DNA from: Janthinobacterium lividum
GTDB lineage: Bacteria; Pseudomonadota; Gammaproteobacteria; Burkholderiales; Burkholderiaceae_D
Assembly: GCF_011601275.1 (NCBI RefSeq)
Contig: NZ_JAAOLY010000003.1
Location: forward strand, 1-64,000
Reading direction: 5' to 3'
DNA length: 64,000 nt
Made by a program: the position numbers and the translations under genes. Shown here one piece after another: positions 46,999-55,964 of this stretch; the stretch's first letter is position 1, and the number at the start of each line of letters is the position of its first letter. The notes under the pieces were generated by a model that worked only from the letters and a program-made list of their open reading frames with translations, was not told the origin of the DNA and did no database searches.

Positions 46999-47129
46999 CA
47001 GGCGTGCCGTGCGGCATGAACTGATCCGCTGTTTTCTGTTGCATCTGAGCCTGTCCCGTTTGCCCGCCAGCGCTTACCATCTAGCCCTGGAACGCATCAC
47101 GAGGACAACAGGCATGGCAGGGGTTGATA

Positions 47130-47669
47130 TTGATAACGTTTGAGCAAGAACCCGGCATGCGCTGCGAAGTCAATGGCCAGCTGCACCCGATGGCCTATCT
47201 CGGCTGCCGCGGACTCAACTATGGCCAGCACAGCGTGCTGCCGCTGCATCCGTTCCGCCTGAGCGTGCCGGAAGCGGCGCTGGCGCCCCTGCTCGACGAG
47301 CCGTTCAACAGTTTTATCCAGACTTGCCGCGAGGACGACCTGCAGGACGAGGAAAGCGACTTGCCCGCGCTGAAGGAAGCGGGCTACCCCGACATCACGG
47401 CCATGCTGGCCGGCCACCGGCAGCTGCTGGCCGAAATGCTGTACGACTTCATGATCAGCGATTTAATGGACGCGATCGGGCGAGCCAGCGGCTACCGGAG
47501 TCAGGTTCCACGCTACTGGGGCGACGTGGAGGCGGCGGACAACCGCGCGTATTTCATCGTCAATGAAGTGAAGACAGTCTCCTTTGCCGATGGTCAGGTC
47601 ATATTCGAAGGGCAGGGCTACTACGGCGTCTACGTGATCTGGCTGACGCACGGCTACGGGCGCAAATAG
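47130..47669 (+). CDS. Protein of unknown function
   Basis: About 180 residues, no signal peptide, no transmembrane segment, no family recognised. The C-terminal half has a YYGVYVIWLTHGYGRK end and is rich in aromatic residues. The TTG start used here has AGGGG six bases upstream; a TTG two codons earlier is too close to that site, and an ATG at 47158 is also possible. Confidence 0.5.
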   Translation: MITFEQEPGMRCEVNGQLHPMAYLGCRGLNYGQHSVLPLHPFRLSVPEAALAPLLDEPFNSFIQTCREDDLQDEESDLPALKEAGYPDITAMLAGHRQLLAEMLYDFMISDLMDAIGRASGYRSQVPRYWGDVEAADNRAYFIVNEVKTVSFADGQVIFEGQGYYGVYVIWLTHGYGRK

Positions 47670-47673
47670 GGAC

Positions 47674-47704
47674 TTGACCTTCCTCGCGTGGGAAGGTTTA
47701 TAGT
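47674..47704 (+). promoter_or_regulatory. CueR-type copper-responsive promoter
   Basis: TTGACC (-35) and TATAGT (-10) are separated by 19 bp, the over-long spacing of MerR-family promoters. The spacer carries the perfect dyad ACCTTCC-N7-GGAAGGT (47677-47697), the CueR operator consensus. The predicted start is close to 47711, the ATG of the first copper gene, and no ribosome-binding site lies between. No cueR gene is in the window. Confidence 0.85.
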
Positions 47705-47710
47705 TGTGCC

Positions 47711-48133
47711 ATGAACCGTGCCTTTTTCCGCTTTCTCGCCCGCTCGCTGCTCTGGCTGCTAGCCGTCACGCTGCCCTTGCAGGGCTTTGCGTCGGCCATG
47801 CGCAGCTGCTGCGTGGACGAGCGGGCGGCAGTGGTCACGGTCACCGCTGCAGCGATGGAAACGCCCCAGTGCCACGATATGGGCGACATGCAGATGCAAG
47901 GCCAGCCGCTGCACATGGCCATGGACGATGGCGGCGCTGGCGCCGGCCACCCTGGCCACGATTGCAGCAACCACGGCGCGTGTACCGTGGGCGCCACGGC
48001 GCCGCCAGGCATGCCTGCCTTGCACGCCTTGATCCTGCGCGCGCCGCCTCCGGCGCTGGCGCCCGAGTCCCCGTTCTCCGGGCATATCCCGCCTGGTCCC
48101 GAACGTCCCCCGAGAAGCACGCGCTCCGCCTGA
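47711..48133 (+). CDS. Small exported copper-operon protein
   Basis: 140 residues with a signal peptide (residues 1-28, ending in FASA). The mature protein has an SCC pair, many Met and His (HDMGDMQMQ, HMAMDDGG) and CSNHGAC, all suited to binding copper in the periplasm. No known family. The start codon coincides with the predicted transcription start, so the message may be leaderless. First gene of the copper operon. Confidence 0.72.
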   Translation: MNRAFFRFLARSLLWLLAVTLPLQGFASAMRSCCVDERAAVVTVTAAAMETPQCHDMGDMQMQGQPLHMAMDDGGAGAGHPGHDCSNHGACTVGATAPPGMPALHALILRAPPPALAPESPFSGHIPPGPERPPRSTRSA

Positions 48134-48244
48134 CCGCCCGTTGAACCTGGCGGCGCCGCCGTCGCACGTCCCTGCACGTTGCACCGGCCGCGCCAGCGTT
48201 CCAGTCGCGCCCGCCGCGTCATACCCTGTCATTCAAGGAATACC

Positions 48245-48607
48245 ATGAAATACCTGTTCAGCCTTGCGCTGGCCGTGCTGCCGCTGGCCGCCGCAGCGCA
48301 ATCCCCGTCGCCGTCCCCGTCCTCCCCGCAAGAGGCGCAAGCGTCGGTGCCGGCCACCACTTACCGCTCCGCCTTTGCCGGCTACCGTCCCGCCGCCGAG
48401 GACGAGGCTACGCCCGACCAGACCTGGCGCGCCGTCAACGACAAAGTCGGCAAGGCCGGCGGCCACATGGGCATGATGAAAATGGATGGCCACAGGATGG
48501 ATGGCAACAAAATGGAAGGGCACAAGATGCCGATGGCTCAGCCCAGCTCCAAGCCGGATACCAAGCCTGCCCCGCAACATCAGCAACACCAGCATGAAGG
48601 ACACTGA
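48245..48607 (+). CDS. Met/His-rich periplasmic protein
   Basis: 120 residues, signal peptide of about 18 residues (ending in AAA), then a Ser/Pro-rich stretch and a C-terminal half with repeated Met-x2-His/Asn groups (MDGHRMDGNKMEGHKM) and a His/Gln-rich tail. Probably a periplasmic copper chaperone or buffer. The frame extends upstream, but the ATG before the signal peptide is chosen. Its stop overlaps nothing; the TolC gene begins two bases later. Confidence 0.7.
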   Translation: MKYLFSLALAVLPLAAAAQSPSPSPSSPQEAQASVPATTYRSAFAGYRPAAEDEATPDQTWRAVNDKVGKAGGHMGMMKMDGHRMDGNKMEGHKMPMAQPSSKPDTKPAPQHQQHQHEGH

Positions 48608-48608
48608 C

Positions 48609-49967
48609 ATGGCGCGTTTCAAGAACTCGTATGGCCTCACGCCGCTGGCCCTGGCGGCCGTCTTGCTGCTCAGCGGCTGCGCCAGCTTCAGCCAGGATGG
48701 CGGCATGCAGACGGTCTCCGCGCTGGCCGACGCCCGCACGGGCGCCCCCGCAGCGCTGGCGGACAAGGGCGGCGAGGAAAAATTGGCCAGCCTGCTGGCC
48801 CAGCCCCTGGACGCCGACAGCGCCGTGCGCATCGCCCTGATGAACAATCACGGCATGAAAGTGGCGCTGGCCGAACTGGGTGCGTCCGAATCGGACCTCG
48901 TGCAAGCGGGGCGCTTGCGCAATCCCGGCCTGTCGTTCGGCCGCTCGCATGGCAGCCACGGCAATGAAATCGACCGCGGCGTCAGCTTCGACCTGGCCGG
49001 CTTGCTGACGATGCCGATGCGCGTGAACATCGAGCGGGGCCGTTTCGAGCAAGCCAAGCTGCAGACCGCCAGCAGCGCCGTGCAGCTGGCGCTTGACACG
49101 CGTCGCGCGTATTTCAACGCCGTGGCCGCCGTGCAGACGGAAGCGTTCATGCAGCGCGCGCTGCTGTCGGCCGAGGCGGGCGCCGAACTGGCCACGCGCT
49201 TGCAGCAGGCGGGCAACTGGAGCCGCCTCGACCAGGCGCGCCAGCAAGTGTTTTATGCGGATGCCGTCGGCGACCTGGCCCGCGCCCGCCACCAGAGCAC
49301 GGCCACGCGCGAGCACCTGACGCGCTTGCTGGGCCTGTGGGGCAAGCAGACCAGTTTTACTTTACCGTCGCGCTTGCCCGACTTGCCGGCCCAGGCGGCG
49401 GACGCCGGCAATATCGAGGCGCAAGCGATGGAGCAGCGCCTCGACGTGCAAAGAGCGAAACTCGACGCGCATGCGACGGCCGATGCGCTGGGCTTGTCCA
49501 AGGTGACGGGTTTTATCAACGTGCTCGACGTGGGCTACACCAACAAGAGCAGTAGCGAGGCGCCACGCGAAAACGGCTATGAAGTGTCGCTGGAACTGCC
49601 GCTGTTCGACTGGGGCTCGGCGCGCAATGCCAAGGCGCAAGCCTTGTACGAGCAGTCGCTGCAGCGCACGGCGGGCACGGCTGTCAAAGCCCGCTCGGAA
49701 GTGCGCGAGGCGTATTCCAGCTACCGCACGGCCTACGACCTGGCGCGCCACTACCGCGATGAAGTCGTGCCACTGCGCAAGACGATCTCGCATGAAGTGC
49801 TGCTGCGCTACAACGGCATGCTGGCCAGCGTGTTTGAACTGCTGGCCGACGCGCGCGAACAGGTCGCCAGCGTCAACAGCGCCATCGAAACCCAGCGCGA
49901 TTTCTGGATTGCCCAAACCGAACTGCAAGGCGCCATCAATGGCAGCGGCCCAGCCAACAAGGAATAA
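48609..49967 (+). CDS. TolC-family outer-membrane lipoprotein
   Basis: Outer-membrane efflux channel of 452 residues with a lipobox (LLLSGC at about residue 23) and two long coiled-coil-like helical halves, as in CusC/OprM. Motifs such as LRNPGLSFG and LPLFDWGSARN are family-typical. No membrane-fusion or RND subunit is encoded next to it, unlike cusCBA; the following gene is a multicopper oxidase. It may export copper with an unlinked partner or serve the oxidase. AAGGA precedes the ATG; an ATG at 48594 inside the previous gene is less likely. Confidence 0.82.
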   Translation: MARFKNSYGLTPLALAAVLLLSGCASFSQDGGMQTVSALADARTGAPAALADKGGEEKLASLLAQPLDADSAVRIALMNNHGMKVALAELGASESDLVQAGRLRNPGLSFGRSHGSHGNEIDRGVSFDLAGLLTMPMRVNIERGRFEQAKLQTASSAVQLALDTRRAYFNAVAAVQTEAFMQRALLSAEAGAELATRLQQAGNWSRLDQARQQVFYADAVGDLARARHQSTATREHLTRLLGLWGKQTSFTLPSRLPDLPAQAADAGNIEAQAMEQRLDVQRAKLDAHATADALGLSKVTGFINVLDVGYTNKSSSEAPRENGYEVSLELPLFDWGSARNAKAQALYEQSLQRTAGTAVKARSEVREAYSSYRTAYDLARHYRDEVVPLRKTISHEVLLRYNGMLASVFELLADAREQVASVNSAIETQRDFWIAQTELQGAINGSGPANKE

Positions 49968-49969
49968 TG

Positions 49970-51352
49970 ATGATTACACGTAGAAACTTTTTCATGAATG
50001 CGGGCGCCGTCGCCCTCAGTGCCGCGGCCGTCAGTAGAGTCGGTGCGGCATCGTTGCCGGAAGCCGTCAGCATGGCTGGCGCCGACACCAAGGCACCGCC
50101 ACCGCCGCCGAACGGGCGCCCGTACAACCCCGTCGTCACCCTCAACGGCTGGTCCTTGCCCTGGCGCATGAACAACAATGTCAAGGAATTTCATCTGGTG
50201 GCGGAACCCGTCGTGCGCGAGCTGGCGCCCGGCATGATGGCCAACCTGTGGGGCTATAACGGCCAGTCGCCAGGGCCAACGATTGAAGTGGTGGAGGGCG
50301 ACCGGGTGCGCATCTTTGTCACCAACAAATTGCCGGAACATACGAGTGTGCACTGGCATGGCCAGCGCTTGCCGAACGGCATGGATGGCGTCACGGGCCT
50401 GACCCAGCCGGGCATCGCCCCCGGTAAAACCTTTGTCTATGAATTCGTCGCCAAGCGGCCCGGCACCTTCATGTACCACCCGCATGCCGATGAAATGACG
50501 CAGATGGCCATGGGCATGATGGGCTTCTGGGTGACGCACCCGAAAGACCCGAACTTCATGAAGGTGGACCGCGATTTCGTCTTCTTGCTCAGCAACTACG
50601 ACATCGATCCCGGCAGCTACACGCCGAAGATCATGACCATGACGGATTTCAACTTGTTCACCTTCAACAGCCGCGTCTTCCCCGGCATCGATCCCATGGT
50701 CGTGCGCCAGGGCGACAAGGTGCGCGTGCGCGTGGGCAATCTGACCATGACGAACCACCCGATCCACATGCATGGCCATGAATTCGAGGTGACGGGCACG
50801 GATGGCGGCTGGACGCGCCCCGAGTCGCGCTGGCCCGAAGTCACCACGGACGTGGCCGTGGGCCAGATGCGCGCCGTGGAATTCACGGCCACGGACCTGG
50901 GCGACTGGGCTTTCCACTGCCACAAGTCGCATCACACCATGAATGCCATGGGGCATGACGTGCCGACCATGATCGGCGTTGACCACCAGGGCGTGGCGGC
51001 AAAGATCAACCAGCTCGTGCCCGGCTACATGGTGATGGGCGAACGGGGCATGGCCGACATGGGCGAGATGCAGATGCCCATCCCCGACAACACCTTGCCG
51101 ATGATGGCGGGCGACGGCCCGTTCGGCGCCATTGGCATGGGCGGGATGTTTACCACGGTCAAGGTACGCAAGGACCAGAAACCGGGCGACTACCGCGACC
51201 CCGGCTGGTACAAGCATCCGGCCGGCAGCGTGGCCTATGAATGGACGGGCGCCTTGCCGGAACCGGTGCGCGGGCAGGGCGCGGGCAAGCAGGTGGTGAA
51301 AGGTGGCGTGGAGATGACGGTGCGCAAGCCGGCAGGGCACAGCGGACATTGA
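49970..51352 (+). CDS. Multicopper oxidase, Tat-exported
   Basis: 460-residue periplasmic copper oxidase that probably oxidises Cu(I) to Cu(II). The N-terminus has a twin-arginine signal (TRRNFFMN). All copper-ligand motifs are present: HWHGQ, HPHADEM, HPIHMHGHEF and HCHKSHHTMNAM (HCH-x3-H-x4-M). Several Met-rich segments (MTQMAMGMM, MGEMQMPI) may bind substrate copper. Starts a few bases after the TolC gene; AAGGAA suits this second ATG better than the one three bases earlier. It is shorter than plasmid CopA/PcoA (about 600). Confidence 0.88.
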   Translation: MITRRNFFMNAGAVALSAAAVSRVGAASLPEAVSMAGADTKAPPPPPNGRPYNPVVTLNGWSLPWRMNNNVKEFHLVAEPVVRELAPGMMANLWGYNGQSPGPTIEVVEGDRVRIFVTNKLPEHTSVHWHGQRLPNGMDGVTGLTQPGIAPGKTFVYEFVAKRPGTFMYHPHADEMTQMAMGMMGFWVTHPKDPNFMKVDRDFVFLLSNYDIDPGSYTPKIMTMTDFNLFTFNSRVFPGIDPMVVRQGDKVRVRVGNLTMTNHPIHMHGHEFEVTGTDGGWTRPESRWPEVTTDVAVGQMRAVEFTATDLGDWAFHCHKSHHTMNAMGHDVPTMIGVDHQGVAAKINQLVPGYMVMGERGMADMGEMQMPIPDNTLPMMAGDGPFGAIGMGGMFTTVKVRKDQKPGDYRDPGWYKHPAGSVAYEWTGALPEPVRGQGAGKQVVKGGVEMTVRKPAGHSGH

Positions 51353-51358
51353 CGCTCC

Positions 51359-51389
51359 CCCGGGGCTTGCTAGCACGGCAAGCTCCGGG
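51359..51389 (+). terminator. Terminator-like hairpin after the copper operon
   Basis: CCCGGGGCTTGC pairs with GCAAGCTCCGGG (one G-U) around a 7-base loop. There is no good U tract, so it could be a weak terminator or an mRNA 3' stabiliser. Confidence 0.5.
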
Positions 51390-51394
51390 ACATG

Positions 51395-51408
51395 TTGCTT
51401 TAGATCAA
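51395..51408. promoter_or_regulatory. FNR-like box upstream of the chemoreceptor
   Basis: TTGCT-TTAG-ATCAA differs from TTGAT-N4-ATCAA at one position. It is about 105 bases before the chemoreceptor start codon and downstream of the copper operon. Confidence 0.4.
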
Positions 51409-51512
51409 GGAATTATTGCTTAGTGACAATCCGAGCATTTTAGTGCCTGTTTTTTCCCTATATTCAAGTCATACGCTTAAATTATTGGCTACCATCTTGT
51501 CCAGGAGGAAAC

Positions 51513-53168
51513 ATGTTGAATCAAATGAAAGTGGGGACGCGCCTGCTCGCGGCCTTCTTTTGCGTGGCGCTGATGGGGGCCATCGTGGCCGGCATCGGCA
51601 TCTTCAATATGGGCAAGATCGATACCATGGCGGGGCAGATGTACAACCATGAGTTGCTGGGGCTGTCGTACATCAAGGAAGCGAATATCGCCCTCATCAA
51701 GGTGGGCCGCGCGCGCAGCAATTTCCTGCTGGCTACTACCAGCGAAGAGCGCGCCGGGCGCCAGGCCGATATCGCCAAATATCTGGAACAGAACAAGAGC
51801 AACCTGGCCAAGGCCCAGCCGCTGTTCGTCACGCCGGCCGCCAAGGAGCTGTTTGCCCGCTTCGCCACCGTTGAGGCCGAGTATGTGAGCACCTTGCAGC
51901 AATCGCTGGCGCTGGCGGCGGCCGAGCCGCTGGCGCAGCGCAGCGCGCAGCTGACGGCGCTGCTGGCCAAGACGCGCCAGCATGCCGATGAGCTGGATGG
52001 CGTGCTCGATAAATTGTCATTGCAGAAGGAAGCACGGGCCAAGGCGGCTGCCGAGCAGGCGTCCGGCGTGTACCAGGCCAGTCGCAGTTTCATGATCGCG
52101 CTGGTGCTGGGCAGCGTGGCGGCCGGCCTGGCGCTGGGCGCGCTGATCACGCGCGGACTGACGCGCCAGCTCGGTGGCGAACCGGCGTATGCCGTCAGGA
52201 TCGCCGGCGCCATCGCGGAAGGCGACCTCACCGTCGATATCCGCACGGCCGGCCACGACAGCGCCAGCCTGCTGTTCGCCATGAAAACCATGCGCGACAA
52301 ACTCGTGGGCATCGTCAGCCAGGTACGTTCGGGTACGGACACCATCAATACGGCTTCGGGCGAAATCGCCCAGGGCAACCTCGACTTGTCGTCCCGCACG
52401 GAAGAGCAGGCCAGTTCGCTGGAAGAAACGGCGTCGTCGATGGAGCAGCTGACCTCGGCCGTGCGGCAGAACGCGGACAATGCGCGCCAGGCCAATGCGC
52501 TGGCCGGCGCCGCGTCCGACGTGGCCGGCAAGGGCGGCGCCGTGGTGGGGCAGGTGGTGCAGACGATGGAATCGATCAATGCATCGTCGCGCAAGATTGT
52601 CGACATCATCAGCGTCATCGACAGCATCGCCTTCCAGACGAATATCCTGGCCTTGAACGCGGCCGTGGAAGCGGCCAGGGCGGGCGAGGAGGGGCGCGGA
52701 TTCGCCGTCGTGGCGGCCGAAGTGCGCAACCTGGCGCAGCGCTCGGCCAGTGCCGCCAAGGAAATCAAGACCCTGATCGGCGACTCCGTCGAACAGGTGG
52801 AAATCGGTTCCAAACTCGTGCATGACGCGGGCAAGACGATGGATGAAGTGGTGGCCAGCGTGCGCCAGGTGGCCGACATCATGCAGGAAATCACGGCCGC
52901 CAGCACCGAGCAAAGCGCCGGCATCGAGCAAGTCAACCAGGCCGTGCTGCAGATGGACCAGGTGACGCAGCAAAACGCGGCCCTCGTGGAAGAGGCGGCG
53001 GCGGCCGCCGAATCGCTGCAGGACCAAGCGCAGACCCTGACGGAACTGGTGGGCGTATTCCGCCTGCACGCCCAGGCGCAACAGATGGCCATGCCGGCAG
53101 CGAGCAACGTCAGGCCGCTGCGCCGCTCAGCGCCGGCCGCCAGGCAGGACGTGCGGCGCCTGGCCTGA
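51513..53168 (+). CDS. Methyl-accepting chemotaxis protein
   Basis: Chemoreceptor in the inner membrane that signals to CheA/CheW. Transmembrane segment 1 (about residues 10-32), a four-helix-bundle periplasmic domain (33-190), transmembrane segment 2, HAMP, and a cytoplasmic signalling domain with the conserved hairpin tip around [20 protein letters not shown]. 551 residues, standard for the Tsr/Tar class in these bacteria. AGGAGGAAAC precedes the ATG. It is alone, without che genes nearby. No C-terminal NWETF pentapeptide for CheR. Confidence 0.92.
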   Translation: MLNQMKVGTRLLAAFFCVALMGAIVAGIGIFNMGKIDTMAGQMYNHELLGLSYIKEANIALIKVGRARSNFLLATTSEERAGRQADIAKYLEQNKSNLAKAQPLFVTPAAKELFARFATVEAEYVSTLQQSLALAAAEPLAQRSAQLTALLAKTRQHADELDGVLDKLSLQKEARAKAAAEQASGVYQASRSFMIALVLGSVAAGLALGALITRGLTRQLGGEPAYAVRIAGAIAEGDLTVDIRTAGHDSASLLFAMKTMRDKLVGIVSQVRSGTDTINTASGEIAQGNLDLSSRTEEQASSLEETASSMEQLTSAVRQNADNARQANALAGAASDVAGKGGAVVGQVVQTMESINASSRKIVDIISVIDSIAFQTNILALNAAVEAARAGEEGRGFAVVAAEVRNLAQRSASAAKEIKTLIGDSVEQVEIGSKLVHDAGKTMDEVVASVRQVADIMQEITAASTEQSAGIEQVNQAVLQMDQVTQQNAALVEEAAAAAESLQDQAQTLTELVGVFRLHAQAQQMAMPAASNVRPLRRSAPAARQDVRRLA

Positions 53169-53245
53169 CGGCGGCGGGCGCCGGCGCAATCGGCGCGGCG
53201 GTGGTAGGCTGTCGTTATTGCGCGTTTGCCACTTCAGGATCTTTC

Positions 53246-54010
53246 ATGCCGTCTCCCCGCTTGCTTTGCTTATCCCTGCTGCTATCCCTGGCGCCCCTGG
53301 CGCAGGCGCAGCAGGGCGATCCCGTCCTGCCTTACCGTCCTTCCGTGGCCAGCCCCGCCCAGTTGCCCGTGCCGGGCCAGCTGGAATTCGAGGCCGGCGG
53401 TCTGCTGTCGAAAACGGACGAAACGCGCCGCGCCAGCCTGCCGTACACGTTCAAACTGGCTTTCACGCCCGAGTGGGGCGTGCTGCTCGAAGGCGAGGGA
53501 TTCGTGCGTGCGCGCGATGACACGGGGCGACGCGAAACGGGCGTGGGCGACACGACGGTCGTGCTCAAGCGCGCCTTTTTGCTCGACAGCGCCACGGCGC
53601 TGGGCCTGGAACTGGGCTGGAAGTTGCCGACTGCCAAGGACAGCATCGGCAGCGGCAAGAGCGACGTGTCGCTGAACGGCATCGTCAGCCGCGACCTGGG
53701 CGCCGTGCACGTGGATGCCAACCTGAACGCCACGCGTCTGGGGGCATCCGAGCCGAATACCGGCAGGGTGCAAACGGGCTGGGCGACTTCCTTTTCCACG
53801 CCCGTCAGCGAGCGCTGGGGCGCCACGGCCGAAGTGTCGGGCACGCGCTTGCGCGGCGCGCCGGCCACGGCGCAGCTGCTGCTGGCCGCCACCTACAGTC
53901 CCACGCCACGGCTGGCCATCGACATCGGCATGGCGCGCGGCTTGACGGCGGCGTCGCCAGACTGGTCCCTGTTCAGCGGCCTGGTCGTGCCCTTGGGCAA
54001 GCTGTGGTGA
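53246..54010 (+). CDS. Outer-membrane beta-barrel protein
   Basis: 254 residues with a signal peptide (residues 1-20, ending in AQA) and a run of amphipathic strands (LGLELGWKLPTAKD, WATSFSTPVSERWGATAEVSG) ending at tryptophan (LGKLW), as is usual for outer-membrane barrels. It resembles the transporter-annotated MetA-pathway-like barrel family, but the assignment is loose. Substrate unknown. The start is the ATG before the signal peptide. Confidence 0.65.
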   Translation: MPSPRLLCLSLLLSLAPLAQAQQGDPVLPYRPSVASPAQLPVPGQLEFEAGGLLSKTDETRRASLPYTFKLAFTPEWGVLLEGEGFVRARDDTGRRETGVGDTTVVLKRAFLLDSATALGLELGWKLPTAKDSIGSGKSDVSLNGIVSRDLGAVHVDANLNATRLGASEPNTGRVQTGWATSFSTPVSERWGATAEVSGTRLRGAPATAQLLLAATYSPTPRLAIDIGMARGLTAASPDWSLFSGLVVPLGKLW

Positions 54011-54100
54011 GATTGCCACGGCAATCCTTATGTGTCCTTGCGAACAAACAGTTGGTCACACAAGGTCTACAATGATGGCATAACTAAAAGGAGTGTCACC

Positions 54101-54607
54101 ATGAAAACCCTGATTCTTGCTGCTGTCTTGCTGTCGGCCGGCACCGCCGCCGTCGCCCAGGTCGGCGTCTCCGTTACCGTCGGCCAGCCAGGCTTTTACG
54201 GACGCCTCGACATCGGCGACTATCCCGCGCCGCAATTGATCTATGCCCAGCCCGTCATCGTGCAGCGTCCGCAATACTATTCGGCCCGTCCGATCTACCT
54301 GCGCGTGCCGCCCGGCCATGCCAAACACTGGTCCAAGCACTGCCGCAAGTATAATGCCTGCAACCAAGAGGTATATTTCGTCCAAGATAGTTGGTATAAC
54401 AATCAATATGTGCCCCGTTACCGCCAGCAGCATGGCGACCATGGCCGTCCCGATTACGGCGACCGCGGCCGTCACGACGACAAGCATTACGACAAGCATT
54501 ATGACAAGCATGAAGGCAAGCGCGACAAGCATGATGACCATCCGGGCAAAGGCCATGGCAACGGCAATGGCCGCGGGAATGGCAACGGCAACGGGCACAG
54601 GGATTAA
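54101..54607 (+). CDS. Exported His/Asp/Lys- and Gly/Asn-repeat protein
   Basis: 168 residues with a signal peptide (ending in AVAQ). The middle (about 20-100) is a tyrosine- and proline-rich domain with two Cys (KHCRKYNAC), then low-complexity repeats: DKHYDKHYDKHEGKRDKHDD and a GNGNGRGNGNGNG tail. The His/Asp repeats could bind metal ions. AAGGAG precedes the ATG. No function known; the Oxalobacteraceae have similar short exported proteins to my recollection. Confidence 0.62.
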   Translation: MKTLILAAVLLSAGTAAVAQVGVSVTVGQPGFYGRLDIGDYPAPQLIYAQPVIVQRPQYYSARPIYLRVPPGHAKHWSKHCRKYNACNQEVYFVQDSWYNNQYVPRYRQQHGDHGRPDYGDRGRHDDKHYDKHYDKHEGKRDKHDDHPGKGHGNGNGRGNGNGNGHRD

Positions 54608-54622
54608 CAAGCAGGAGGATCT

Positions 54623-55921
54623 TTGCACAGTAAAATCGTTATCGTAGGAGGAGGTGCAGGCGGCTTGGAGCTGGCCTGCAAACTCAGCCGTAAGCTCGGC
54701 CCAGGCCAGGTCACCCTGGTCGACAGCCGCCTGTACCATATCTGGAAGCCGTCGCTGCATGAGGTGGCGGCCGGCACCCTGGACATTCATCAAGAGGGCC
54801 TGTCGTACCAGATGCTGGCGCATGACAATGGTTTTACCTATGTCTATGGTCCCTTGATCGCGCTCGACGCCGCGTCGAACAGCCTCATCGTGGGCGGAAT
54901 CGCCACCGACAAGGACGAGCAGCTCTTGCCGCAGCGCACTGTCAGCTACGACCAGCTGGTGCTGGCCGTGGGCAGCACGTCGAATTACTTCGGCGTGCCC
55001 GGCGCCAAGGAAAATACGATCTCCCTGAATGCCACGGAAGACGCCGAACGTTTCCGCCTGACCCTGCTGAAACTGCTGGCCATGGCCGAGCAGCGCCAGG
55101 GCGACGCGGGCCATCCCGGTGTCGACATCGTCATCATCGGCGGCGGCGCCACGGGCGTCGAGCTGGCGGCCGAATTGCGCGAAGCGAGCGGCGTGTATGC
55201 CGCGTATGGTTTCCAGAATCTCAACGCCATCAAGGATGTGCGCATCACCCTGCTCGAAGGGGCGCCGCGCATTCTGGCGCCGCTGCCCGAGCGCGTCTCG
55301 ATTGCCGCCTCGAAACTGCTGCACCAGCATGGCATCACGGTGGTGACCGATACGCGCGTCACCACGATCGAAGCGGACAAGGTGACGGTGGCCAGCGGCA
55401 CCAGTTACGCGGCCGACATCTGCGTGTGGGCCGCAGGCATTCGCGCGCCGGAATTCCTCGCTACCCTGGGCTTGCCGACCAACCGTTCCGGCCAGCTGGA
55501 AGTGACGGGCATGCTCAATGTGCAGGGCCATGCGAATATCTACGCGCTGGGCGACTGCGCCGCCTGCACGGGGCCGGACGGCAAGCTGGTGCCGCCGCGC
55601 GCCCAGGCTGCCCACCAGCAAGCCGATTACCTGCTGAAAACATTCCTGCTGAAAGCGAAGGGCAAGCCGCCGCAAACCAAGCCCTACGAATACCTGGACT
55701 ACGGGTCGCTCGTGTCGTTTGGCCGCACCACCTCGGTCGGTACCCTGATGGGTTCGCTGAAGGGGCTGAGCTGGTTCGTCGAAGGCTTTGTCGCGCGCAT
55801 GATGTATGTGAGCCTGCACCTGATGCACCACAACGCCGTGCTGGGCAGCGTGCGCACGGCCGTCATGGCCATGGGCCGTTTCCTGATCAAGCGCAGTACG
55901 CCGCAGGTCAAGCTGCATTAA
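54623..55921 (+). CDS. ndh: Type II NADH dehydrogenase
   Basis: Single-subunit NADH:quinone oxidoreductase on the cytoplasmic face of the inner membrane; it does not pump protons. FAD motif at the very start (VIVGGGAGGLELA), NADH motif IIGGGATGVELAAELR near residue 170, and the second FAD contact NIYALGDCAA. C-terminal region with hydrophobic helix for membrane contact. 432 residues. The TTG start is supported by AGGAGG six to ten bases upstream, overlapping nothing. Terminator follows. Confidence 0.9.
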   Translation: MHSKIVIVGGGAGGLELACKLSRKLGPGQVTLVDSRLYHIWKPSLHEVAAGTLDIHQEGLSYQMLAHDNGFTYVYGPLIALDAASNSLIVGGIATDKDEQLLPQRTVSYDQLVLAVGSTSNYFGVPGAKENTISLNATEDAERFRLTLLKLLAMAEQRQGDAGHPGVDIVIIGGGATGVELAAELREASGVYAAYGFQNLNAIKDVRITLLEGAPRILAPLPERVSIAASKLLHQHGITVVTDTRVTTIEADKVTVASGTSYAADICVWAAGIRAPEFLATLGLPTNRSGQLEVTGMLNVQGHANIYALGDCAACTGPDGKLVPPRAQAAHQQADYLLKTFLLKAKGKPPQTKPYEYLDYGSLVSFGRTTSVGTLMGSLKGLSWFVEGFVARMMYVSLHLMHHNAVLGSVRTAVMAMGRFLIKRSTPQVKLH

Positions 55922-55938
55922 GCCGTTTCCATTCCATC

Positions 55939-55964
55939 AAAAAGGGGCCGCGAGGCCCCTTTTT
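55939..55964. terminator. Bidirectional intrinsic terminator
   Basis: AAAAAGGGGCC pairs perfectly with GGCCCCTTTTT around GCGA. It serves ndh on the plus strand and, reading the other way, the DUF6265 gene whose stop overlaps it. Confidence 0.88.
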
